A stretch of 64,000 bases of DNA from assembly GCA_963978905.1 (NCBI GenBank), contig OZ022257.1, forward strand, positions 24,505,274 to 24,569,273, written 5' to 3'. Shown here piece by piece: positions 1 to 13,800 of the stretch. The notes under the pieces are model-generated. The model ran no database searches, had not been told where the DNA came from, and saw only the letters and a list, made by a program, of their open reading frames with translations. How positions within the stretch are numbered: the stretch's first letter is position 1; each line of letters opens with the position of its first letter. The DNA comes from Trichostrongylus colubriformis (Eukaryota > Nematoda > Chromadorea > Rhabditida > Trichostrongylidae). The position numbers and the translations under genes are program-made.

Positions 1-390
1 ATACAAAATCCATTCATACTTTCACCTTTCCGTATGTTACCCTGCATATACTGTTCTCATAGCATTGCCTATCGACTTTCAATTGCATTTTTCGAGTTTG
101 AAGGCCGACTTCGTGTGACCGCAACCGTCACAACACCGTGAGAGGCTCACGGCCGGAGTCTCCTCACGGCACTTCAAGCACTCATTTTCCCGCATTTTAG
201 ATTTGGTTTAGGCAGTTTTAAAAAGGAACTGTACTGCACTTACCAACCCTCAGTAAACGGCTCCTCCGCAGGCGTTCGTAGTACTTACTGCCCCTCTCAG
301 CATAGCCATTCGTCAATCATAGCATCCCCTTTATACCATTCCCGGTGTAGACTATAGTTCCACTACCGGGAATAGCCATTTATTTCTTTA
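1..390. other. Left edge, no recognised gene
   Basis: I see no convincing exon in this stretch on either strand. The missing 5' exons of the acyl-CoA synthetase-like gene would be expected here or further left, but no adenylate-forming N-terminal sequence is recognisable. The stretch ends at the 3' terminus of a minus-strand Helitron-like element. Confidence 0.5.
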
Positions 391-1775
391 CCAGTTGGGC
401 TATCGCACAGTACTGCGCGAATAATACAATAGAGTTATGTAATGGGGAAATAGTCGATGTCGACTTCTTGCTGAGCATTTACTCTCTACATATAGGTGAT
501 AGATAATGACCGATATCGAAAATATCACCGTCGAGTAGGGTCACCATTTCTCAGGGGTCCCGATGATGTAGCGGTCGATACCTTTTGTTACTATGATATC
601 GACAATCAATGTTCAGGAATGACATGGGTAAATCCACCAATCAACTAATCTTTCGGCTGAAGTGGTCACTATTGGGAGTTTAGATAGTTTAGGGATCGAC
701 AGTTTCAAATTCAATTGCATTAGGTGGTAGCAATTAGTTCATTTGCTGAGCATCTATTTCCTACATATTGGTGGTAGATCCATATCCCATTTATCAATGC
801 TGATCGTTTTCGTTAACATGCACCACTATTAGAAATTTTACATAGTCTAGCGGTCGGTACCCAGTATTGTTGCTGGCACCGCATGAAAGAATGAATCGCT
901 TGCCTTGCTATCACAAATTTTTTCATATCTTGATCATCCCTGTAAATCGCAGTATCAAGAGATATGCACCATAACTTGGAAGGCTGGGCATTTTAGCAGT
1001 CGATAAATCGGCAGCATATATCAGAACATACAAAATATGTTCACCCAATCGTACTGAGCATCATACGCTTTTACTATAGCAGTCGTATAGTAATTGTAAG
1101 CGGTGTACCGGACTTTATGCCTTCCCCATTTCCTAACGGCTCTTATCAGCTCCTGTAAGCCGTTATGAGTTTCGAAAAGTCACCACTAAGGTCCCTGTAC
1201 CCTGTAACACCTGTGAGTGTGAACATTCCACTGTTAGTCAGGAGAGCGCAAATGGATTTGGCTGAATTAGCTTTTTGGCGATCCTTATCGAATCTTATCA
1301 ACCGTTATCAATTTGAATCACCCATCATTGATGTGCCAGTCCCATCCTTCAAAACACCTGTGAGCGTCGGCGCCCTAGAATCAACCTGAATGAGGAAATG
1401 AGTTGAACGACATTCGCCTTTTGACGCTTCTTATCGAATCTTATCGAGCGGTATCAATTTGGATCACCCACCATTGATGTGCCCGTCTCACCCCTCAAAA
1501 TACCTATGAGTGTGGGTGCTCTAGAATCGACCCGAAAGGTGAAACGGAGTTGGCGACATCAGCCTTCGGAGGCTCCTTATCAGCCCTTATCAGCCGCTAT
1601 AACTTTCGGTTCACCACCGCCTGGACCCCTTTACCACCCCCTATATCATACCTAAAATTCAGGATCCCATCTTTGCTCCGACGCGAGATATGAATTTCCG
1701 GTCAAACAGACACAAACACACAACACACCCACACACACACCAACAGACACACTTAGCCGATTATATAAAGTAGGA
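391..1775 (-). mobile_element. Non-autonomous Helitron-like element, copy 1
   Basis: Read on the minus strand, the element begins TCCTACTTTATATAATCGGC, preceded by A, and ends CCCAACTGG, followed by T. That fits Helitron rules: 5' TC, 3' CTRR, and insertion between A and T. A hairpin-forming palindrome lies about 10 nt before the 3' end (plus-strand 400-416). Both ends and the internal sequence match the larger copy at 16973-19657. Positions 1150-1640 hold about three degenerate units of the 146-bp minisatellite that is amplified in that copy. No Rep/helicase coding is visible, so the element is non-autonomous. Its 5' end lies 25 bp upstream of a splice acceptor of the acyl-CoA synthetase-like gene. 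Confidence 0.72.
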
Positions 1776-1800
1776 TGGTATCAATCAATTTTTTGTTCAG

Positions 1801-4800
1801 GTATTCATATGTGTAACGCCACCTGGTGATGACCAACTCCCGGAAGGTGTTATCTCGTGGACAGATGTCCTCCAATCCACCACTCAAGTAATACCTTCTT
1901 ACAAGTATAGGTGAAGCTAAATACTGCCAGTGCCTCCGTATGGAAGTCACTATGCAATTGATGTTTACAGTGCCGACGACTCGGCTTTGATACAGTTCAC
2001 CTGTGGCATAACGAGTGGGCCACGGAAAGGAGTGGTCATGTCTCATAGGAACATTTCCACAATGCTCGATATCAGCACCAAGTGAGTGTCATTGTGAGCT
2101 GTTCTAAAACCCAGCAAACGGTCCCGTTATCATCTCGTCGCTATTGAACACGTTCCTTAAAGTACAGTCCTCGATCCCAACTCATTCATCAATTCTAGGA
2201 GAAAAACTGGAAAAGGAAAACCTTCAAAGTTCGTTCACTACCGTAGAACCGAATATCGAGAACGCACCCCTACTAACCCTCCGATATGAGGCGATCACAG
2301 AGGTGCTCTTGATCTTTTTAGGACCACATTGCATGGGTACTAAGGACTACTGCGGACCACATTGCATGGGTACTAAGGACTACTGCAAAGGGATACGGAT
2401 CCATTATTTCGTCCTGATTGTCGCTGGTATCACATCAGTAAATGGAGATCTTTTTCTCAGAAAAAATCGGAACCTTTCTCTTGGGGAAAGCAGGAAACTC
2501 TTACTATTCATAGATCGCGATCGGCCCGGATTGGAAGACTGTCCAATCGAAGCGGACTGCATTACCTTCCTTCGCTCTGGTGTCCAAGTTCAGGTTAAAA
2601 GACACTGGGTGTCATGTGTATGATGGCTGGTTCCTCTCTTTGCCATAAAAATGGAGGTGCTGAGTGAATCGGAAGAGAAGTGTGAGCACTGGGAAAATAG
2701 AAAGAGAACCCGTAAGAAACGTCATTCTGTCGTTGAATGGGTTACTTATCAGTACCTATCAATAACGAGTTCGAAAGCGATGCAGCAGGTGTATCTCCTC
2801 AGCAGCACACCTCAGCAGCTTTTGTAAGCGTTCAAAGCGTGATGGTTTTAATATAAGGTTGTACCGAAAATCTTATAGGATTTTTCCAAAAACATCAATA
2901 ACTCATGTTTACTTGGAGACACATCTAGGTGGTCCGGGAATATGGTATAATGTTCTCCAAGCTTTCTAGCAAATTATATATTGATCCGGCAGATTCCGCG
3001 GGAAAAAAACCCGTACAATGCCCGTAGTCGATACCCTCCCAACACGCAGTGTCATCTACTGTGAGCGGTCTTGCGGCACCAAAACGACGGAAGCTTGCCA
3101 CTCCATCAACGCTGCATTGGGCAAGGGATGTGTGAGCTACGAGACCGCGCACTGCTGGTTCATCAGCTTCAGCAGCGGCGAGATCGACATGGAGGACAGA
3201 CCACGCTCCGGACTGCGCAACTTCTGGCACGCGGAGGGAATGTTTTCCACGTAGTGCTGGTACAAGGCGAGACAGTCACCGCTGCCGTATACACCCCAGC
3301 TTCAGCAGCTCACCACCTCTGTTCGAGAAAAGCCCCGGAGAAGGTCCGCGGTCATTTTCCTCCGTAACCACGCCCATTGCCACATCACGAAGAGTACCCA
3401 GACCAAGCTACAGGAGCCTGGCTGGGATGTCTTGCTCCAGCCACACTCTCCAGACATTGCTCCTTCTGACTATCACTTTTACCACCCTCTGAAATCCCTG
3501 CTGGCCGAGAGAAAATTCGTTAATTATGGCTTGCTTGCAAAGGCAATCGCTAACTTTTTTACTCTCAGAACCCAGAGTTCTGGGGGGAGGGGGGGGGGGG
3601 GGGGGGAAGGGGGGGAATCAACGATTTCTACTATATATAAAACGCTTCGTCTGTCTGTCCGTCCCTCCGTCCCTTTGTACGTCTGTCACGAAATTCATAT
3701 CTCGCGTCGCAGTAGAGCTGGGACTTTGAATTTTTAAACTGATATGAGGGGTGGTAAGGGAACATCAGCGGTGAGGGAACGGAAGTGATAGCATCTGATA
3801 AGGGCTGATATGGAGCCTCCAAAGGTGAATGGCGAGAAATTGTCATCTCGCGTCGCCGCAAACTGGGACTCTCTATTTCTAAAGTTAAGGACAAGACTGA
3901 CGGGAGGAATTTTGTTTCCCTTTTCCTTTTTGCGAATTCCCCATTTCTGAAACCGTTCGAGTGATGGGTTATGGGTACTTTCGGTTCATGGGAAAGAAGC
4001 ATTTCCGATCAACCTACTTACGCCCATGGTGTTACGCGCACGGTAGTGTGCGCCAGCCAACTGGTCTACCTATAAGTGGCAGAGTGTTGCCGATAACAAT
4101 GGTGGATACGTTGTTGCCTGTTTGTCGTTCGTTGGAAGAAAAAATAATAAAAAGTGGTGATCGGAAAAAATCCTACAAGACTTTTGGTGTAACCTAATGC
4201 ACTCCATGTCGCCTGTTTCTTAAACTATCTTCGAACGCATGATAGAACTGCATAAAATCTGTGTTCCACTCGAGATTAAGATCTGTATCGCATGGAAACA
4301 GCTCTTAATAGCGCTCTTTAAAGGCACACCACGCGATAATCCAATCAGTGGCTTACTTTCGTGGAGCGAGTGTGCCCTTGGATGAGTGCTCAAACTGCAT
4401 CTTTGTTGCGGCTGCATGGTGAACCCTCATGGAGTTGCGCCTGCTTGGGCAAAACCGAGCCACGCCCACACTGTTGGATCACACCCGGCCTCAGACGGAC
4501 AAGTTTCCGACGTGGGGCTCACGTGAAATGAAATTTGCTCCAAGAGATAATAATCAAATGAAACGGCCATTTTGGTATCGAAGGCAGCTTCCACATCGGA
4601 AAATCTTCCATCTAACGCCGCGTATGATTCAGCTGGGTGGGCGTGGCTCGGTTTTGTTCGAGGAGGCACAACACCGTGAGGGTGCATCGTGCAGCCGCAA
4701 CAATGATGCAGTTTGAGCAATTATCCAAGGACCTAATGGCCCACGAAAGTAAGCCACTAATTGGATTACCGCGTGGTATGCCTTTGATCAACATGAATTG

Positions 4801-7800
4801 ATTTCAGCTATTTCGTTCGTTACGTTTATCCCAGAATGAGTAACGGCGGAGAAGGCACTTATAAGTCTCACAAAGAGATCAGGATGCTCACGATTCCATT
4901 TCACCACATTTATGGGTTTCTGCTCCTAAATGCTGCATTGGTCAACGGCACAAGCGGTATCATAATGAAGGAGTTCCAGGCAACACTGCTACTTGAAACT
5001 ATCCAGAAAAGAAAGGTAATGTGGGTGCGCCTCATTTGAAGTTGCTTTGAGATGTATATGAATTTCACGCGTTCAAACACACGAAAACGAAAGAATTAGC
5101 GATTGCAGTAAAAGCAGGGACAATGAGGATTTGAGGATTGCCGTGTTTCAGTCTGTTTGAGCATCAAAATGGAAAAGTCGTTGTCGCGCAGGATTACCTA
5201 ATATTCAGTCGTCGCTCGGTAATTAAGAAGTCACTGGTGGCTTACGATAAGACAGGCCACTTGAAACGCAATGACCATCTCTATGCCCTACTCAGAGTTA
5301 TGCAAGCACATTGGACCTAGAGATGGAGGCCCTCGCGAGCCTGCACAAGATGGCGGGAGATTAGAAAATCTCGCTCATGAAAAACAACTCTATCGTTCTT
5401 CATAACTCTCGCATGTACTCCTAAATAAGTACACGCTCTGGGCTTGCGTGCTGCTCCATCTTGTATGCGGTTGGAGGATCCTTTCATAAATGCGTCATTC
5501 GAGGAACTTCGTTGGTGCGATTCTGAAACAGCTTGGATGCTTGGATTTTCAATCTTCTGCAGCACAATTTTCGATGTGACCAGGAGAAAAGTGAAACCAT
5601 TTGAGCATTCCGATGTTTCAATAGTAACCCCTATGACATTGAAGTTGTTCACAACTTGAATTACATTGAAGTAAAAAAAACTGGGAGTCAAGGAAAAACT
5701 GATGATGTGCTAATCAAAGTTCAAACTCCACATTTCATTTGACTTACTCTCAGTACAGAAGGGATTGCAAGAATCTGGTCAATTGACATCACAAGTGAGG
5801 GTTTTTTCTCTTATGCTTACACTTCATGTGTATTCTTTCGAAGGCCTCTTGGGCCGATGCTAATATTGAAAATTGTCAAATAGTACAGTTTCAAATTCTC
5901 TGCTATTCGGTTTTTACTTTGGGGTGACGTTCTTCCCAACTCCTTCACAAGCGCACTGAGAATCTTGTAACTTTTAAGAGTAGTCTAACTACTCCTTCTT
6001 CTGTTTATCTAGGAGATATAAGCAGGCTTCTTCCTACCTTCTTTCCGGTTTGACTATAGATCGCTTCGCTCACGTGTTTGTATTCTGCTTGCAAGGCTTT
6101 GCAGGTTTTAGCGAACCAGTGTAGATTCAAGGTGGGAATAATTACAACTGATTACCTCCCTCAATTGCAAATGTCCAATCCAAGTCGATACACTCAAGGA
6201 GTCAGTATACTTCAAACTCCTTCCTTTTGCATCAGTCTCTTCATTGCGAAAACTCGTTCAATATCGCAATCTGGAACCCATCAGCCGCTGGCAAAAGCAT
6301 AAATATTCCGGTGGCGACTTTAGAGCTGTCAAACTGTTGCACTGGACCCTTTTCAAACCAGATGGAATGTGGCTTATAGCTTACATTGCGTATCGATTCT
6401 AACGCGATGATACTGAGGTCACTGCGAACTGCGGCTGGCACGGGCGAGAGAATACCGGGGATGTCTTATCGTTTCAAAGCCTTCAAAAGCCTCAGTTTGC
6501 TTTCCGTCTCACTGAAGGTTGAGGTGTTTGAAAGCATCCTCAGAAGCACATTTTTGAAATGATACCGTTTCAGATCTTGAAGAAAATACACAATTCCATT
6601 TTCAAATAACTGAGAACTGGTAACCACCCGGCCGTCTTTCCGCGATGCCCGACGCGACTGCATGGAATAGAGCAGAACTTCTCCCATGGCTTACATATGT
6701 GTAGCTCGAGTTTTCGCTGATTAGTATCTATGCGGCTCCAGCGTTGTACCACCCTTCTAGAGTGGCAGAATCTGCTGTCACTTCAACATAAGTACGCGTG
6801 TAGGTTTACGAGAAAGAATGGCACGATACAACAATTCTTGGCGCTTATATTGGAGAAAAGGAGATTCGTATGTGTGTATAACTGGAGAAATCTAGAGAGC
6901 CGAAACCCGTTCTTTAGCCGACGGTGCTGTGCATGATGGCTCCCATGTTGCTCTTTCTACAAGATCGCCCAGCAGAGCTCTACGATCTCTCATCAGTTGA
7001 GGTGGTAGTAATTGGAGGTTCGCCGTATGTTAAAAACGTTCTGGAAGCGTTTCTCGAAAAATTCAAACGTGTCCGATATCTAATTCCAAGTACGCGAGAT
7101 CTAATCATCTGATATTGTGTCATCAGCATTTTTGGCTACTTTGGACACTGACGTTTCAGTTTACGGATGGCCAGAATGCGGTACTGCTTTCATGTCGCCA
7201 ATGACTCAACGATATGGTGCGGCAACCATTCTGCCAAACTTCAAACAGAAGGTAGTACTCTTTTTCCTTCAGTGAGCAGAAATACCGCTCTGCTCACGAC
7301 TTCATAATGTGAGAGTTTGAAACGTCTAACTAAAGGCACTTTCCATGACAATTTTGTGCGGACTGTCGCACTTCCGAGGAATGCGAAGTGGTTTGTCATT
7401 AAGTACAAGAAAAGTAAATGGGAACTATGAAATAAAACCTGTCGAAGTAAGGCACACCTCGTTGCTTTTGACTTCGAGAGCAAACAACGAAGGTAGGTTA
7501 ATGGAATGAGAGACTGACGAGAAGAGGCCATTAAAAGATTAGGAAGGATGGGAAAAAGACAATAGAACACCGACACACAAGTGAATCACAACAAATGTGA
7601 GAAGGAAGAAGCGCAAATGTGGACAACACCACAGTGGTAGGCTCTTAATGAATCACCCTCCAACCATCGAAGAAGCGATACCTAACAGCTCTATTGACTC
7701 GCAAATGGAATCTGCTCACTCTGTTAACCACGTAGTTTCCCTTCAATGGGCAGATCTGTGTAAAGCTTGTGGCATGCTGAAAACAAAGGTTGCCGCTCCA

Positions 7801-10800
7801 ACTTCTGCATTATTGAGCAATCGAATTCGCGCAGTTGACAGCCAAGTTGCGTTTTGGCAACCTGACGCAAGAAGCTTTTTTTTGATGAGTTGGACCATAT
7901 CTGACTAATTTGAGTCGAGTGTTGAGTATCAAGTGTCACATACGACGTCCATTCTTCATAGCCGGTGAACATGTAGCAGGTTGAGCTGTGGCGTGCGTGC
8001 AAAGTATATAGGGAAGCGAACTCCTGTTTTGAGGCATGCCCAGTTTTATAGCATCTCCTGGTATTGTCAGCATGCAGCACTCGAGACAGCTAGGCTGCTT
8101 ATCATCCTTCGCCCACCTTCGCGTATTATGCGGTTGTTCTTGCCTGAAACTTGTTGTTAGTATCGAAAGATCTAGTAAGCTGCTGAAAAGCTCTTCGCTA
8201 AGTTCATATAAGAGCTTGCACGACGAACGAGCAATTAAGCACTCTAAATGATCAGATTACTAAATGTGGCTGCCACATTCAGGTGAGTAATAGGTATTCG
8301 AAACTTTTTCGGAGATTCTAACAGCAGTGAATGCCAAGTGGTCTCGAACTTACGAGTGTCAGCCAAATATTATAGATAGCACGATACTTCCACTCAGTAA
8401 ATAATGGAGTGGCACTTTCAAAACAATCAAGCCTAAAGTTTTACCCTCATACCTTATCCGATGACCATCTGCCATACCTTTGTTTACTGAGTCTCGAGAG
8501 CGCCTCCATTGAGAAGCATTTCGGTCAGTGAACCTTCATGGCCCCAGCAACACGCAGCATCTACTTCTTTCTTGCTGAGCTTTCGCTAATAAGGATGACC
8601 ATAGGGTTCGCTCGTCCAACGCTCATCCAGGCATTCGTTCAACGCCCGAAGGGATGCAGTCGGTGATCGCGATATCGCATGAGTGTCTTTCCAATCATCC
8701 TCCGGTTTCTGGGCAATTACAGCGGAGTGAACCCTGAATTCCTATGTGTGCTTGCGAGTACCGAAATACTCCGTACGTCATCCTGTCTATAGCGCGTTGA
8801 ATGACGCTCATCGCACTTCCATCCTGTTTATGCGGAGTCCAATATCCGATGCAGAAAGGAAAGATGGCGAAATCGAGAAGATGGGCCCAATGTTATTCGT
8901 CTCTTCACTACTCTCCTGATGGTATCGGACATCCTCAAGCCACTCGCTTCCCTCTGTACAGCTTTGGTGCGAGATCGTTCATCATGTTGACTTGAACCAG
9001 GTACACATAGGTGATGCATTCGGTGATGTTCACTTCATTGAGCGTGTGTGGGGCACCTCAGTTGATAGTCCGCCCCTCCTAAAAGCTAGGTTCCCTAGAC
9101 TGAGCTGGTAACTGGCCTTCTCGCACCCGCAACCCTCGGTCGAGATCAGTTATCGACGGTGGGTGTTATGAGCGTGATGTGGTTTGCGAAGAGGTGTAGT
9201 AAACGCCGGTCGTTGTCCATCCCTACCATGCCTTCGTATTGACACGTTTCCGAGGTGGAGCTGGAAAGTTTGGGCGAGAGAGTTTGGGCTTGTCAAAGCC
9301 CTCTCTTCACGTCGATGATGATTTCCTTGATGAATAGTGAAATTCTGATCGTTAAGTTACTTTTCGAGATGTCAATACTTCGCTGAAGGTCCAGCTATAT
9401 TGTTCAGGAGGCCTCGAGCAAGAAGCTCATAAACTACAAGCTATAGTTTAGTGGACCACTGGGCGGTGGTTGCCAATGCCGTCTTGGCCTTCTAACCTCA
9501 GCACAGGCCTGCTCGTTTTCCATAGGTTGGGTGACTTTTAGATTCTCCGCCTGCTTGCTCTACCGTGAAGATGTGCCCCGAATGGTTCTACTCTTCGTTG
9601 TTGTTTTCGATGGTAGATTTCTCCCATAAACCATGAAGAAAATAGAATGGCTTTTGCGGCTGCTTTTCTTGAACTTCGGCTAGTCTCCCTCCACGCAACT
9701 GAAAGAGAAATCAGATGAAGTGACTTCGAAACAGAGTGATGGCGGTCATTCAAAAGCTTTGATTGAAAAAATAATCAGATTAAACATTTACCCGGCTATC
9801 TTGACAGTCTATGGAGTTAGAGTTATCATAATGGAGTTGAAATTAGTCACAATGAACTGAGACGGCCTTTCTCCTTGCTCAATTTACTCTCATCCCGAAG
9901 TTCGATGTCAACCCATTACCTGTACTTCTACGACCGATCTCAACATAGAAGGTTTCGAAACGAGAGTTTCGAAAAAGGTATATTCTTCCTGTTACATCCC
10001 AATGAACCACCGAACATTTCCAATTCTGCATACGTTACTTTGATTTCGTCGTTGTCGTGGCTCGATGTTGGTACATAGGCAAGTTGGTCGAAGTCTGACT
10101 CGAGCCATTTATTTTTGCAAAGGACCGATTCGGGTGGTCGGAATCCGTACGCTTCGATGTTCTCTGCCGAGCGAGTGCTGAGCGAACGCCCACACCGCGA
10201 AGCATTTCCCGTAAGAACAGTGCTTCTCCGATTCGATGAACGACATGCAACGGTAGCGCCTGTTTCGGCCGATCACTGTAAGCACATGCTCATGATCTTC
10301 TTGGCTTGCATATCAAATCTTCGATATTCACCCTCCATGCAATGTGCGAGCATTGAAAGTATTAGGTGTAAGCAGAATAAATGGCCGTTCCATAATAAGC
10401 CTTTTTTCGGCGCCGTTTCACAGCTCGAGTCAACTAGAATATACCGTCTTGTAAGTCATGCTCAGCCCTTTTCAATTCACACTTCCTTCGCTAACGGCCC
10501 TTGGTAACAACAGGCTTTGTAATTCAGCATGGAAAGGTACGGTTTTCGCATGATCATGCTTCATGAGTTCAAACTGGGTCACTCCGCAGCCGATGCCAGT
10601 TCGAACCTCAGCCATATGTGGGCCTGAAAGACCCCTACCGGAGGAACCGTGCGCCGTTGGTTTGCGAGGTTTGCTTTTGTAGACTTTAATCTTCAAGATG
10701 AGCCGCATCAAGGGTGCTCACCGTTTGGTGTTGTTGTAAGGAAGTAATCCATTTTAGCCTGCTGCAACCTGGTCAGACCATTCCAGCAGAGACATACTGC

Positions 10801-13800
10801 CGTGATTTGGTTCTGATGTATGAAAAGTTGTAAAAACTGTGGCCGGCACTGATAAACAGAGGGGGTCCTATCCTGTTGCAGCATAGCGCAAAATCCCGCA
10901 CCTCGCGAGTTAACCAGCAAAACCTGATGCAAAAAGGCATCGAGACTCTCCTTCACATCCTTACTCCCCACATGTATCCTCAACGGATTACCACTTTTTC
11001 CGGGTTCTCGATGCAAACAGTTTGCCGATACGATGCAGGTTGAAAACGCTGTTGTTGGCATTACTAATTCTCGCAATCCAGATTTTATCATGATGGCATA
11101 TTTTCTCTACCAGATCGTTGGCAAAGTTGTGTAGATCCGAAGAGTTTTATTTCGACGGATAAATTTGTACTTAAGCATTGTCTTGTCCCGAAGCCTCATG
11201 TTGATCTGAATGTGTGTAATACAATGTGAGACTTCCAAAATTTATTCCAAAAGACTCAAAACAGCTTTCACAAAAACCGGTTGCAAAAATGTTTGCAAAA
11301 GATATTTGAGCCTTATAGGCAAGCTTTCGGCCCCTAGCGCCTTTATCAAGCCTGAAAATGTACAAATTAGATGTTATTTATAGACTCTGTTTGAGAGTCT
11401 ACAGGCGTATTTGTACTTTAACAAAGTACAAATACGCCTGTAGACGTAATACGTAATACGTACGTAATACGTATTTGTACTTTTGTTAAAGTACAAATAC
11501 GCCTGTAGACTCTCAAACAGAGCTATAAATAACATCTAATTTGTACATTTTCAGGCTTGATAAAGGCGCTGGGTGCCGAAAACTTGCCTATAAGGCTCAA
11601 ATATCTTTTGCAAACATTTTTGCAACCGGTTTTTGTGAAAGCTGCTTTGAGTCTTTTGGAATAAATTTTGGAAGTCTCACATTGTATTACACACATTCGG
11701 ATAAATTTGTGTCTGAGCGAAGTGAAGGCGTTTTGAAAAAAGTGGTCTGTTTTGGCCATTCATTCTGCATACACCTAATATTAGACAAATCCCCATCCTT
11801 GTACTTCTCTATTTTGGCAGCCTGCTACGGCTCTGAGATTCTTGCTAGTGGACCAAGCTTTTCTGGATAAATTTGGTTTACCCGTTGGACGCGACTTCGG
11901 ACGGTCCCCATGTACTTCCCAGACGTTGCAATGTAGGCATTTGGCTGGCTGAATGCAATAGGCCAAATGCATCAAAGCATTCGCACGTGTCCAAGATTCG
12001 CATGCATGGGTACGGAAAATATGAATCAGCTCAGCATGAAAGAATCGGATGAAAAATCATGTGGATCCACTTGCGTCTCAGGGAAGGTACATGGTAGCTT
12101 TTCGCTCACGGCCAACCCCCCCCCCCCCCTGCAACCTGATTCAGTGACCACTGAAACTGTTATTCTTTCTTCCAACGATGTGGTGAAGCGAGTCCAGTAC
12201 AAGTTTCTATAGTCTCTGACTCAGGTTACAGGAAGGGGGTTCCTAGTGACAACAAAACGAGTGCTAGAATCGCGATAACCAGTAGACGTTATAAACACAT
12301 TGGCGGGAGTCTCTTGCAATATCTCGATCCTTTCAAAGACGATTTTCTCTATTAGAGGAAAAACATGGGTCGTACAGAAGAATGGATGTGCCCAAAAAGC
12401 TTCGAATGAAAGAGTAGACCGGTACCCTGCTCTTTTTATTGTGTCTCGGAGAATTCATCAAAGCAAAAATTTTTATGCTCGCTGATCATTTTCTCGAGAG
12501 ACGCTGTCAGATAGAGTGCTTATTCTGAGCACTATTCTGCTCCAGAGACAAGAGTCGGCAAAAGCAAGGGAAGTCAAGGTCCCTAGTGAAGATCCAAGTG
12601 TACCTAAAGCTTTTTGTGAGCGGAAATTGAACGATCTTTCTAAGGGCTCCAATATCACCTGCAATCATCTATTAGCTTATAATGATTGAGACAACAAAGT
12701 GCCACAATGAACCAGCCTTTTTTAATTGCGAATCGCTTGAAAGCAGTCTGGCATTGATTATCTTCAGCATCTTTTTTACCACGGTCAGAGTAGTGTTGCA
12801 GAAACGGCCACAATCACAATTCGCTAGCCTTGAATCCAAGTACGGCTAACCAAACCGCTGAGCCGTACTAGTGTCAGCCTTTCATTTGACAATGAAAGGT
12901 CGGGCGGAGTGAGGTACACATGCAGTGACTATATGTATAGGTTGAAACAATGAAAACACGAAGAGATAAATAGCGGAAATATATACTTTTGATTCTTCCC
13001 TTGCTGCACTTCTGGCAGGACAGACCCGAACAGAAGTGCACGGCTCACGCCACACTGACTGTACACAAATTTCTTAGCGAATTTTTGATGTTTGAACGCT
13101 GGCAAGAAGCTTTTCCGGCATATCTGATTTGAAATCTTATAAGACAATTTCTTATATATTTTCTTATTTCTTATACAATTTCTTATTTCTTATACAATTT
13201 CTTATGGCATAAATTTCTTATTCTCACCTTATAAGAAACGAACAATTTCAACAGCCACACTTTCTTCATATTAACGAAGATGTGGGCGGTTTTCCTGTAC
13301 AGCAGCATTATTTCGATGGTAGAGAACGTTTCGTCATTGCCATCCATTCTAGAAATGTGACTCCATAGCATGTACGCATCAAGAAAAGTTACGTGACTTA
13401 TTTCGGAACGGGTTACATCCTCGAGAGACTGTACAATAAGTGAGCTATTACACGAGTACTAATACATCAGAACTCCATTTTGAGCCTGTTTGAACCTTGT
13501 GAGCACCGTGGTACCTGGCAACATGATTTGTGCCGTCTTTTAATAGTTATGCCACCCTTTAGTGCTGCTGTGCTTTTTCAATAGTCCTATTTGTGGTTTG
13601 AACTGCACGGAGGTTGTTGACAATTCTTTTGGTTGACGATTCGACAAGTTCGCCTTCGTTGGAGTCTAAAAGGGAGGAAGTCAGGTATATGACTTATCCG
13701 GCCAAAATTCTACGGCACAACTCACTAGAATTCCGAATTCAATCTAGAACATAACGTCAACACTAGGAAATACACACCGTACCTAAACCAGATCCACGGG

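Larger units (their letters stand above)
2854..4197 (+). pseudogene. Mariner relic, interrupted by a Helitron-like insertion
   Basis: The inverted ends TAAGGTTGTACCGAAAATCT and its complement near 4165-4197 match those of the better-preserved mariner at 58107-58978. Internal sequence is collinear with that copy, including the N-terminal transposase stretch ending [10 protein letters not shown] and the C-terminal [10 protein letters not shown] region. Stops and frameshifts make it non-coding. Positions 3625-4064 are a foreign insertion: the 58.1-kb copy shows the uninterrupted site. A GGGAGGAGGG stretch of the family has become a long G-run here (3582-3615). The relic sits in an intron of the acyl-CoA synthetase-like gene. 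Confidence 0.85.

Noticed and set aside
2144..2623. 159-codon plus-strand frame near the left end
   Set aside because: It lies wholly in an intron, is lengthened by a 33-bp duplication and resembles no protein family.
8161..8202. Segment resembling the missing GSSGKLL-type block of the acyl-CoA synthetase
   Set aside because: The similar reading ([10 protein letters not shown]) requires incoming phase 2, while the flanking exons need phase 0, and the in-phase reading hits a stop.
11171..11870. Two similar proteins beginning [10 protein letters not shown] on opposite strands
   Set aside because: They are mirror images produced by the palindrome; no start context, homology or splice structure supports genes.
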